This document shows, in pieces, positions 1 through 6,868 of a DNA stretch of 13,967 nt (positions within the stretch are counted from its first letter, which is position 1; each line of letters opens with the position of its first letter). The position numbers were made by a program, and so were the translations under genes. This DNA is from Candidatus Rokuibacteriota bacterium (GTDB taxonomy: Bacteria; Methylomirabilota; Methylomirabilia; Rokubacteriales; CSP1-6), in contig QHRT01000020.1 in NCBI GenBank assembly GCA_003220195.1, forward strand, positions 1 through 13,967, written 5' to 3'. Under the pieces are notes generated by a model. It had not been told where the DNA came from, ran no database searches, and saw only the letters and a program-made list of their open reading frames with translations.

Positions 1-736
1 GTCCGACATCCTTGCGCAGGAGCCGGAGCGCGAAGTTCGCCGGCTCGAACGCGCCCGGGAACACGATGTCCGGGATCATCTCCTTCAGCAAGCGGCCCTG
101 CCCGAACGAGCCCTTCTGGAGCGCGTCGAGCAAGGCTTCCGGCGCGACACCGGCCTTGACGCCGAGCGTGAGCCCCTCGGCGATCGCCATGCGCGTGCAC
201 GCCGACACCATGTTGTGCACGAGCTTCGCGATCGTCCCCGAGCCGATCTCGCCCACGCGCATCACCTTGTCGCCGATCGCGTCGAGCACCGGCTTGACGC
301 GCCGGTACACTTCGTCATCGCCGCCCACCAGCACCGCGAGCTTGCCGGACCGCGCGCCGGGCACGCCGCCGCTGACCGGAGCGTCGAGCACGTGGACTTC
401 CCGCACCTCGGCGAACACGCGGTGGATGTGCCGGATCAGCGTGGCCGAGCTGGTGGAGAGATCGACGTAGACCGCGCCGCGCGCCGCGCCGTGCAGGATT
501 CCATCGGGACCCAGCGCCACCGCTTCCACTTCGCGGGGGCTCGGCAGCGAGGTGAAGATGACCTCGCTCCCCCGCGCCACCTCTTCGGGCGTCTCCGCCC
601 ACGCGGCGCCCTGGTCGAGATGCGGCTTCGCGCTCTCTTGCCGGACGTCCGAGACCACCAGCGTGTGGCCAGCCTTCAGGACGTTCAGCGCCATCGGCCC
701 GCCCATGTTGCCGAGCCCGATGAATCCGATCCTCAT
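1..736 (-). CDS. NAD(P)-dependent beta-hydroxyacid dehydrogenase, tartronate-semialdehyde-reductase type (partial, C-terminus off left edge)
   Basis: The 245 visible codons translate to a 6-phosphogluconate/3-hydroxyisobutyrate dehydrogenase-family protein. The N-terminal Rossmann fold carries GLGNMGGPM at residues 7-15, followed by the substrate-loop motif DLSTSS at 92-97 and DAPVSGG at 118-124. The catalytic lysine lies in GTIAKLVHN (K171, with N175), and the late KD pair is at 242-243. Family members are about 290 residues, so roughly 45-50 are missing beyond position 1. The ATG at 734-736 is preceded by a strong GGAGGT Shine-Dalgarno (741-746, minus strand). Such enzymes reduce tartronate semialdehyde or oxidise hydroxyisobutyrate-like acids in the cytoplasm. 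The divergent sugar-acid dehydratase neighbour favours the tartronate-semialdehyde-type role. Family is certain; the exact substrate cannot be read from the sequence. Confidence 0.93.
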   Translation of the reverse strand, partial: MRIGFIGLGNMGGPMALNVLKAGHTLVVSDVRQESAKPHLDQGAAWAETPEEVARGSEVIFTSLPSPREVEAVALGPDGILHGAARGAVYVDLSTSSATLIRHIHRVFAEVREVHVLDAPVSGGVPGARSGKLAVLVGGDDEVYRRVKPVLDAIGDKVMRVGEIGSGTIAKLVHNMVSACTRMAIAEGLTLGVKAGVAPEALLDALQKGSFGQGRLLKEMIPDIVFPGAFEPANFALRLLRKDVG

Positions 737-947
737 GTCGACCTCCAGTTCGTCGTGTGGAGCCAGCGCGGCGGACCCGTGTGCCCGCGCGTGCTCGTTC
801 GCAGCAGGGTTGGGAGCGGTCGGACGCGCGCACCGGCCATTGTGCCACGCGCGTGGCCGCTCGACATCGGCGCAGTGAGCCCGTAGTCTCGGGCCTGAAA
901 CTCGTCATGCATCCCCTGTCGACCCTCACGCGGAAGGGAGAGCGCGC
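737..947. promoter_or_regulatory. Divergent intergenic region between the reductase and the dehydratase
   Basis: This stretch of about 211 bp lies between two divergently transcribed genes and should contain promoters for both. It holds the Shine-Dalgarno of the minus-strand gene (741-746), that of the plus-strand gene (GGAAGGGAG, 932-940) and the palindrome at 844-857. I see no convincing -35/-10 pair in either direction and no small gene with coding character. Confidence 0.55.
844..857. promoter_or_regulatory. Perfect 14-bp palindrome, candidate operator
   Basis: The sequence GCCACGCGCGTGGC reads identically on both strands. It sits near the middle of the divergent intergenic region, about 91 bp before the dehydratase start and 108 bp before the reductase start. 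That is a typical place for a site controlling both genes. No regulator gene is visible nearby, and a GC-rich palindrome of this length can arise by chance, so the operator role is inference. Confidence 0.35.
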
Positions 948-2099
948 ATGAAAGTCACGGCCGTCACGCCGTTCATCGTCGATCCCGGGTACGGCAAGAA
1001 CTGGCTCTTCGTCAAGGTCGAAACGTCCGACGGCCTGCACGGGTGGGGTGAGTGCTACACGCAAGCCGATCGCGACCAGTCGATCGCGGCGCATGTCCGA
1101 CAGCTGGCGCGCTACCTGGTCGGCCGGGACGCAGGCCACATCCGACACTTCACGCACTGGGCCTATCACGACTTCGCCGGCAAGCGCGGCGCGATGGATT
1201 TCTGGAGCGCGGTGAGCGGCCTCGAGCAGGCGCTGTGGGACCTCGCCGGCAAGAGGCTCGGCGTGCCCGTCGTGAATCTCCTCGGCGGGCCATGCCGCGA
1301 GCGGATCCGCGTCTACGCCAACGGCTGGTACTCGGGCGCGAAGACCCCGGATGCCTACGCGGCGAAAGCGAAGGACACCGTCGCGCGCGGCTTCACCGCG
1401 TTGAAGTTCGACCCGTTTCCTGGCCCGTGGCGGACGCACATCTCACGCGACGCCGAGCGGCAGGTCGTCGAGACCGTGCGCGCGGTGCGCGACGCGGTGG
1501 GTCCGCGCGTCGATCTCCTGATCGAAGTCCATCGACGCCTGGCGCCGATGCACGCGGTCCGCATCGCGCGGCTGCTGGAGCCGTTCGATCCGTTCTGGTA
1601 CGAGGAGCCCGTCTCCGCGCGGGACCTGGGCGCGCTCGCCGAGTGTCGCCGCGAGATCCGGCTGCCGATCGTGACCGGCGAGGAGCTCTACACGCGCTTC
1701 GAGTTCCGCGAGGTGTTCGAGCGCCGCGCCGCCGACATCATCAACCCGGACGTCTGCAACGTCGGCGGCATCGAGGAGCTGCGCGCGATCGCCGCGATGG
1801 CCGAGGCGTACCACGTCGTCGTCTCGCCGCACAACTACAACAGCACGACGGTCGGCCTCGCCGCCACGCTCCAGGTCTCCGCGGCAATCCCGAATTTTCT
1901 GATCACGGAGTACTTCGTGAACTTCGAGCCGCGGGCGGCCGAGGTCGCGGTGACGCCGTTCCGCGTGGAGAACGGCTATCTCGCGCTGCCCACGGGGCCA
2001 GGACTCGGCATCGAGCTCAAGGAAGACGTGCTGACGCGTTACGCCGATCGCCAGTTCCCGCCGCGCACGATCCCGGAGCTCCGCGACGAGGGCCCGTAG
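948..2099 (+). CDS. Mandelate racemase/muconate lactonizing enzyme family protein, probable sugar-acid (galactonate/mannonate-type) dehydratase
   Basis: A complete 383-residue enolase-superfamily enzyme. The N-terminal capping domain (about 1-115) includes the active-site lid region GWGECY. The following (beta/alpha)7-barrel carries LKFDPF (K153, D155), LLIEVHRRL (E193, H195), YEEP (E219), TGEELYTR (E245), NPDVCNVGGI and SPHNYNS (H295). These correspond to the barrel metal ligands and the two histidine acid/base positions of D-galactonate/D-mannonate dehydratase-like members, which remove water from an aldonic acid to give a 2-keto-3-deoxy acid. The first metal ligand is Glu193 where galactonate dehydratase has Asp. 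Start ATG at 948 is supported by GGAAGGGAG at 932-940. Divergent from a tartronate-semialdehyde-type reductase, consistent with a sugar-acid pathway. The substrate is not determined. Confidence 0.92.
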   Translation: MKVTAVTPFIVDPGYGKNWLFVKVETSDGLHGWGECYTQADRDQSIAAHVRQLARYLVGRDAGHIRHFTHWAYHDFAGKRGAMDFWSAVSGLEQALWDLAGKRLGVPVVNLLGGPCRERIRVYANGWYSGAKTPDAYAAKAKDTVARGFTALKFDPFPGPWRTHISRDAERQVVETVRAVRDAVGPRVDLLIEVHRRLAPMHAVRIARLLEPFDPFWYEEPVSARDLGALAECRREIRLPIVTGEELYTRFEFREVFERRAADIINPDVCNVGGIEELRAIAAMAEAYHVVVSPHNYNSTTVGLAATLQVSAAIPNFLITEYFVNFEPRAAEVAVTPFRVENGYLALPTGPGLGIELKEDVLTRYADRQFPPRTIPELRDEGP

Positions 2100-2130
2100 C
2101 CGCGCGGCCGGCGCCCTCCGGCGCGTCGGA

Positions 2131-2763
2131 GTGATTTGCCTGCTGATTCTGGCGGTCGTGGTCTCTGGCTGCCAGCCGTTCACTGATTCTCCACCGTCCT
2201 TCACGCTCGAGTTTCCCGATGCCGTGGATCTCGGCGAGCTCTGGCTCCGGGAAGACGTGAACTGCTTCACCTGCGGAACCGGCGAAAAGACTCTCGGCCG
2301 CGCGGCGGGCATCCGTGCAATCTCGCTCCCTGCCGCTCACTGGTACGTGAGCGTCAAGCTGCCACGGCAGGTGGCGGGACGGTTGAAGCCACTGGCCCAT
2401 CCCTCACTCGTCAACATCGGAGATCTGGATCTCCACGACTCGGACGTCCGCGACGACGATCTGCGACACATCGCCGGCATCAACTTGCGGTCCATCAACC
2501 TGAGTGGCACCCGGATCACCGGAGCGGGATTCAGCTATCTCACGCCTCATCGGAAGTGGATCTTCGTGTACCTCCACGGCTGTGACGCGCTCGACGTGAA
2601 CCACCTCGCTCGCTTTCGGGGATGGACGCGGTCGACGATCAGCCTCGTCGGATACACGTTTGGCCTGCGCTATTCCGACCGCGAGCAGCGGCTTCTCGAC
2701 GACGCCCGACGGATCATCTGTGACGGTCAGCCCGAGAGTGTCTGCGGCGTCCAGATCCGGTGA
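2131..2763 (+). CDS. Putative lipoprotein with leucine-rich-repeat-like segments
   Basis: A 210-residue protein I do not recognise as a named family. It starts with a hydrophobic stretch ending in VSGC (Cys14), a good lipobox, so it is probably lipid-anchored. The usual basic n-region is absent from the chosen GTG start at 2131. Two arginines are encoded just upstream in frame, but no ATG, GTG or TTG lies between there and the in-frame stop at 2032-2034. Residues about 93-162 form three LRR-like units (LVNIGDLDLHDSDVRDDDL, then INLSGTRITGAGFSYL, then VYLHGCDALDVNHL), resembling the LxLxxTxITDxGL repeats common in bacterial LRR proteins. There is a CxxC at 45-48 and further cysteines at 151, 197 and 205. 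It lies 31 nt after the dehydratase on the same strand. Function unknown. Confidence 0.7.
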   Translation: MICLLILAVVVSGCQPFTDSPPSFTLEFPDAVDLGELWLREDVNCFTCGTGEKTLGRAAGIRAISLPAAHWYVSVKLPRQVAGRLKPLAHPSLVNIGDLDLHDSDVRDDDLRHIAGINLRSINLSGTRITGAGFSYLTPHRKWIFVYLHGCDALDVNHLARFRGWTRSTISLVGYTFGLRYSDREQRLLDDARRIICDGQPESVCGVQIR

Positions 2764-2787
2764 TCCCGCGGCCGGCTCCGGATTCGC

Positions 2788-2793
2788 TACAAT
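2788..2793 (+). promoter_or_regulatory. Possible -10 element (TACAAT) before the diiron-DUF362 gene
   Basis: TACAAT differs by one base from the sigma-70 consensus and lies about 50 bp upstream of the preferred GTG start at 2843, in the 79-bp gap after the lipoprotein gene. I find no good -35 hexamer 16-18 bp upstream. It stands out mainly because the surroundings are GC-rich. It could allow the 2843-9486 run to be transcribed separately from the dehydratase. Confidence 0.25.
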
Positions 2794-2842
2794 CGGCGGC
2801 AGTCGGGATGACTTCCACCTCTTCCCGGGGCGCCGTTCGACC

Positions 2843-4711
2843 GTGATCGCGGCTCGTCGCGAGCCGGCTCGTGTCGTCGACGAGTTCGAGGCCACGCTCG
2901 CCACGCTCCGGGCCCGGTACCGGAACGACCCGCGCGAAGAGCTGACGCGACTTCTCCTTCTCGCCATCGAGCGCGAGCAGCTCGTCTCGATCGCGTATCG
3001 CGACGAGCTCATCCAGCGCCGGCTCGCCAGGACGTCGCTCGACCCCGAAGTGCAGGACGTCATCCGCCATGCCATCGCGTGGGCCTGGAAAGACGAGGAG
3101 ATGCACGCGATCTACACGCGCGGCGTCCTGCTGCGTGCGCCACGCCTCCGGGTTCGTGCGCGTGCGATGTCGGCGCAGGTCGCCGGCGCCGTGGCCGGCT
3201 GGGCCAGCTCGGTGCAGCAGCACGCGCGCTGGCGCCATGCGCCCGCGGCGCGAGCGCTGGCGGCGCTGACCGTCGCCGCGGGCCGCCTCGCCGGGAAGGT
3301 GCCCGGCAGCGTTCGCGATCGACTCCGGTTCTTGTCGCTTCAGGAGTTCTGCGAGCTGCAGGTCGACGCCGAAGAGACCGCGGCGCTCTGCTGGCAACGC
3401 GTCGCGGACCTGGCCGCACGACTTCCGGAGCTCTCGGATGACGTCCGCGCCGAATTCGCCCGCATGTGGCACGACGAGAACCAGCACCGGCGCATCTTCG
3501 AGCTGCTCGCGCGGTCGCTCGGACCTGACGATCTTCTTCGCCCCGGCGTGACCGCGAGCGCCGTGGCGGACGAAGCCCGCGCGGTCGGCGATTTCTTCGT
3601 TCCCCGCGCTCACCGCGGCCCCGACGTTCGCGATCATCCGCTCGGACGAGGCGGCGTGGTGCACGTCGTCCGCGGCGCGAACGCTGCGGACAAACGCGAA
3701 GTCTTCCGTTCGCTGCTGGACGCAAGTGGACTGGCATCTGCCATGACGGAGGCGGCGCGGGCGCGTGGACGCGGTCGCGGCGCGCTCGCCGTCGCCATCA
3801 AACCGAGCTTCATGCTCGGCTGCCACCGCGACGATACCTCCGTCATCACGGACCCGGTGCTCGTCGAGGAGCTGGCGCGCTCCCTGCGCCGGCACGGCGC
3901 CACCGACGTCGCCGTCGTCGAAGGCCGGAACGTGTACGACCGCTTCTTCGCCCATCGCGGCGTGGATGAGGTCGCGCGGTACTTCGGATTCACCTCGACG
4001 GACTATCGCGTGGTGGACCTCACCGAGGAGCAGGTCCCGTACACGTACCCGCGGGGCATGGCGCAGCACACGGTGGGGCGAACCTGGAAGGACGCGGACT
4101 TCCGAATCGTGTTCGCCAAGATGCGCAGCCATCCGACCGATCTCACGCATCTCGCAATCGGCGCGCTGCAGGGCGTCGGCCCGCGGCTCGAAGAGTTCCT
4201 GTTCGCGGAACGACAGGCGCACCGCGACACGGCGATCCTGACGCCGTTGACGGACTTCCCCCCGGATTTTGCGCTGGTCGACGCGTACGACGCCGCGGCC
4301 GACGGGCTCGTCGGCGTGATCGGATGCCGCAACCCGCGGCGTCCGCGCCGTCTCTACGCCGGCCGCGATGCGCTCGCCGTCGACATGGTGGCGACGCGCC
4401 ACATGGGCGTGCCCGACCCGCGCAGGTCGTTCCTGCTCCGCGCCTGTTGTCACTGGTTCGGCGATCCGGGAGCGCAGATCCGTGTGGACGGCGTGGACGA
4501 GCCGATCGAGGGCTGGCGTGGACCGTACGACACAGAGCTCTCCGCGTTCCTGAGCCTGGTCGCGTATCCGGTCTACCAGTACGCGAGCCGGCGCGGCGCC
4601 GCGTTCGTGCCCGCCATGGACACGGCAGCGTTCCCCCCGCTCGGTCGCGACCCATGGCTCGCGCGCACGTACCGGCGGCTGATTCTCCGTCTGCTCTCGC
4701 TGCCGGCATGA
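2843..4711 (+). CDS. Fusion protein: N-terminal ferritin-like diiron domain plus C-terminal DUF362 domain
   Basis: From GTG 2843 the product has 622 residues. The reading frame is open upstream to 2660, but that part overlaps the lipoprotein gene and looks non-coding. The N-terminal domain (about 15-235) is helical with two ExxH motifs, DEEMH (E85, H88) and DENQH (E212, H215). Each is preceded by a glutamate-rich helix (IEREQ near 43-45; ELQVDAEE near 171-178), the pattern of a four-helix-bundle diiron site. From about residue 312 the protein matches DUF362: AIKPSFMLG, then TDPVLVEELARSLRRHGATDVAVVEG, then FAKMRSHPTDLTHLAIGALQGVGP, then GRDALAVDMVA. The usual KxKTH and KN of DUF362 are changed to KMRSH and GA. 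DUF362 has no settled function, and no 4Fe-4S cysteine cluster is seen. The stop overlaps the next start (ATGA, 4708-4711), implying translational coupling. Redox role inferred; partner unknown. Confidence 0.82.
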   Translation: MIAARREPARVVDEFEATLATLRARYRNDPREELTRLLLLAIEREQLVSIAYRDELIQRRLARTSLDPEVQDVIRHAIAWAWKDEEMHAIYTRGVLLRAPRLRVRARAMSAQVAGAVAGWASSVQQHARWRHAPAARALAALTVAAGRLAGKVPGSVRDRLRFLSLQEFCELQVDAEETAALCWQRVADLAARLPELSDDVRAEFARMWHDENQHRRIFELLARSLGPDDLLRPGVTASAVADEARAVGDFFVPRAHRGPDVRDHPLGRGGVVHVVRGANAADKREVFRSLLDASGLASAMTEAARARGRGRGALAVAIKPSFMLGCHRDDTSVITDPVLVEELARSLRRHGATDVAVVEGRNVYDRFFAHRGVDEVARYFGFTSTDYRVVDLTEEQVPYTYPRGMAQHTVGRTWKDADFRIVFAKMRSHPTDLTHLAIGALQGVGPRLEEFLFAERQAHRDTAILTPLTDFPPDFALVDAYDAAADGLVGVIGCRNPRRPRRLYAGRDALAVDMVATRHMGVPDPRRSFLLRACCHWFGDPGAQIRVDGVDEPIEGWRGPYDTELSAFLSLVAYPVYQYASRRGAAFVPAMDTAAFPPLGRDPWLARTYRRLILRLLSLPA

Positions 4712-6021
4712 AGCGACGGGTCATCGTGATCGGCGCCGGCATGGGCGGCCTCACCGCGGCGTCGAGACTGGCGCGACTCGGGCACGACGTTCGACTGTTC
4801 GAGGCGCGCGCGGGACCCGGAGGCCTTGCGTCCGGCGTCGAGTTTTCCGGCACGCGGTTCGACGCCGGTCCCTACGTCCTGCTGGATCGCCCGGGTCTCG
4901 CATGGGCGCTCGATGCCGTTGGAGTCGACCTCGAGGAGATTGCGGCGCTGCAGCGCATCGACGAGCTCTACAGCGTGACGTCGGGTGACGGTGAGTCGCT
5001 CGAATTCTTCACCGACGGCGCCCGGACGGCCGCCGCGGTCGACCGGCGCTGGCCGGGCAGCGGCCGCCGTTACGAAGCGTTCGTGAGGGCCGTCGACCGG
5101 GTCTATATGCGAACGCGACCGCTCCTCACGGCGCCGCCCCCGCGCCTTCGCGACATGCTCCGCACCGGCGCCTGGCGCGATCTCGCATTTCTCCGACGGT
5201 CGCTCGACAGCGTGCTCGCGCGAAGCGGGCTGCCGCGCGAGGTCGTCGACGCGATCGCGATCTGGACCCACATCGCCGGTCAGGACCCGGCCGAGGCGCC
5301 GAGCGTGCTGGCGCTGATCCCGGCGGCCCTTCACCGATTCGGCGCGTATTACCCGCGTGGCGGGATCTCGACGATTCCGTGCGCGCTCGCTCGTCACGCG
5401 GCAGCGCACGGCGTCGAATTCACGTGGGGCGTGTCGGTACGGTCCATTCGCACGCGCGCCGGTCGCGTGGTCGGCGTCGAAACGGATCGCGGCGTCACGG
5501 AAGCGGACGCCGTCCTCTCGAACGCGCACGGGCTCGGAACTCACCTGGAGCTGCTCGATCCCGTGCCCGAGCCGGCTCGACGGGGAACCGCGCCCGCCGT
5601 ATCTTCGGTTTCACCTCGGTGAGGGCCGTGACGGCTGCACGCTGCTCGTCATGCCGGGCGTGGTCGATCGCGGAGCGTGCGTCGAGGGCTGGTGGCCGGC
5701 GCGTCTCATCGCTCCGCTCGGTCACGCGACGGCATCCCGTCTCGGGCCGAACGGGCAGCGCGGCGCCCTCACGCGGATGATCGACGATCGGTGGTGGCGT
5801 GCCGGAATCTCGGATCACGAGATCGTCGCGACGCGCGTGCCGAGCGAGTGGGGCCAGGAGTTTCGTCTGCACCGCGACAGCATGAACCCGGTCATGACGG
5901 CGCAATCGATGCGGGCGGGGCGCCTGCCCCACAAGAGCCCGTTCGTCGAGGGACTCTATCTCGCCGGCGGCTCCACGCATCCCTGCTGGCCGCCGACCGG
6001 CTCCACCGGGATCTCGGCTGA
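4708..6021 (+). pseudogene. CrtI/phytoene-desaturase-like FAD oxidoreductase, reading frame interrupted twice
   Basis: The N-terminus is a classic FAD-binding Rossmann motif (VIVIGAGMGGLTAA, G9/G11/G14, with E32 ending the second strand), then PGGLASG and FDAGPYVL. The first frame stops at TGA 5620-5622 after 304 residues, whereas relatives have about 420-500. Homology resumes one frame over, from about 5598 (PPYLRFHLGEGRDG) to about 5983 (SPFVEGLYLAGGSTHP, the conserved C-terminal FAD contact). It then returns to the first frame for LLAADRLHRDLG and a TGA at 6019-6021. That stop overlaps the hydrolase ATG by one base, which argues that the last segment is the true gene end. At each junction the family usually has extra residues (after PEPARR, and the glycine-rich stretch after THP). 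Two short deletions of about 3a+2 and 3b+1 bases therefore explain the pattern. Either a real broken gene or assembly errors; a truncated 304-residue product would lack the C-terminal FAD contact. Confidence 0.8.
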
Positions 6022-6851
6022 TGCTCGCGACGGAGCTCGAGTCCCACGCCGACGGCAAGCGCGTTCGCGTCGCCCGGCTCGGATCCGGTCCACCGGTGAT
6101 CCTGCTTCACGGCTACCCGGAAACCCTGCAGATCTGGTGTGATGTGGCGCGCCGCCTCGCAGACCGCTCGAGCGTCATCGCCTTCGACTGGCCCGGCATG
6201 GGCGAGAGCGACGAGTGGAAGGGCGGCGCTTCGCCGACCCACATGGCCGAGCGTCTGGTGCGGATGATGGAAACCTGGAATATCGATCGCGCCGACGTCG
6301 TCGCGATGGACATGGGCGGTCAGCCTGCGCTCGTGCTCGCGGCGCGCTGGCCGGAGAGAGTCCGGCGGCTCTGCGTGATGAACTCGTTCGTGCAGTGGGA
6401 CGAGGCAACATCGTGGGAAATCAGGATTCTCCGCCAGTACGGCTGGAACCGGGTGATCCTCCGCCACCTGCCTCGTGCGGTCTTCACCCGCGCCGAGCGG
6501 ACGTTCCTGCCGAGAGGCGTACGCCTGTCGCCCGAGCTGCGCCGGGACTTCTGGCAGTGCTTTCGCCGGACGGCCGTGCGCCGTTACATCGTCCGGATGT
6601 GCGGCGCCTATTCGGGATCGCTCCGGCGCCTGCCCGAGCACTTCGCACGGATTCACGCTCCGACGCTCGTCCTGTGGGGGGACCGAGATCGACACTTTCC
6701 GCCGGCTCACGCGGCCCGCTTGCACGCGGCGGTCGCGGGCTCGCGGCTCGAGGTCATCCCGTCCGGCGAGCACTGGATGGCCTGGCATCTCGCGGGAGAG
6801 GTCGCGGCGCGCGTCGGAGAGTTTCTCGGGACGTCCCCGGATTTGAGATAA
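6021..6851 (+). CDS. Alpha/beta hydrolase with aspartate nucleophile (epoxide hydrolase/dehalogenase-like)
   Basis: A 276-residue alpha/beta-hydrolase-fold protein. The oxyanion segment is LLHGYPET (H30, G31). The nucleophile elbow is VVAMDMGGQ, placing Asp97 where esterases have Ser. The acid lies in LWGDRDRHFP (D221/D223) and the catalytic histidine in SGEHWMAW (H251). An Asp nucleophile together with HGxP is typical of epoxide hydrolases, haloalkane dehalogenases and fluoroacetate-dehalogenase relatives. The residue after the nucleophile is Met98 rather than the halide-binding Trp of haloalkane dehalogenases, so epoxide-hydrolase-like chemistry is somewhat more likely. The cap domain (about 125-205) is rich in Arg, Trp and Tyr. 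Its ATG overlaps the stop of the preceding oxidoreductase gene (TGATG), and no secretion signal is seen, so it is cytoplasmic. Substrate unknown. Confidence 0.9.
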   Translation: MLATELESHADGKRVRVARLGSGPPVILLHGYPETLQIWCDVARRLADRSSVIAFDWPGMGESDEWKGGASPTHMAERLVRMMETWNIDRADVVAMDMGGQPALVLAARWPERVRRLCVMNSFVQWDEATSWEIRILRQYGWNRVILRHLPRAVFTRAERTFLPRGVRLSPELRRDFWQCFRRTAVRRYIVRMCGAYSGSLRRLPEHFARIHAPTLVLWGDRDRHFPPAHAARLHAAVAGSRLEVIPSGEHWMAWHLAGEVAARVGEFLGTSPDLR

Positions 6852-6868
6852 ACGCACGAGGAGAAACC

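Noticed and set aside
2660..2842. Upstream extension of the diiron-DUF362 gene to an ATG at 2660
   Set aside because: The extra 61 residues overlap the lipoprotein gene by about 100 bp and show no conserved or structured sequence. GTG 2843 follows the intergenic gap and a possible -10 element.
2714..4453. A 579-codon open frame on the minus strand opposite the diiron-DUF362 gene
   Set aside because: It is rich in Arg, Ala and His with no recognisable motif and mirrors codon-position GC bias. The plus strand encodes clear domains over the same stretch.
5575..5605. Programmed ribosomal frameshift in the CrtI-like gene
   Set aside because: No slippery heptamer or obvious downstream stem was seen, a second shift near 5983 would also be needed, and residues seem missing at both junctions. 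Deletion or assembly error fits better.
6215..6868. Upstream extension of the DUF4139-like gene
   Set aside because: It would overlap nearly the whole hydrolase gene, read as Arg-rich low-complexity sequence, and bury the clear signal peptide that follows the ribosome site at 6858-6863.
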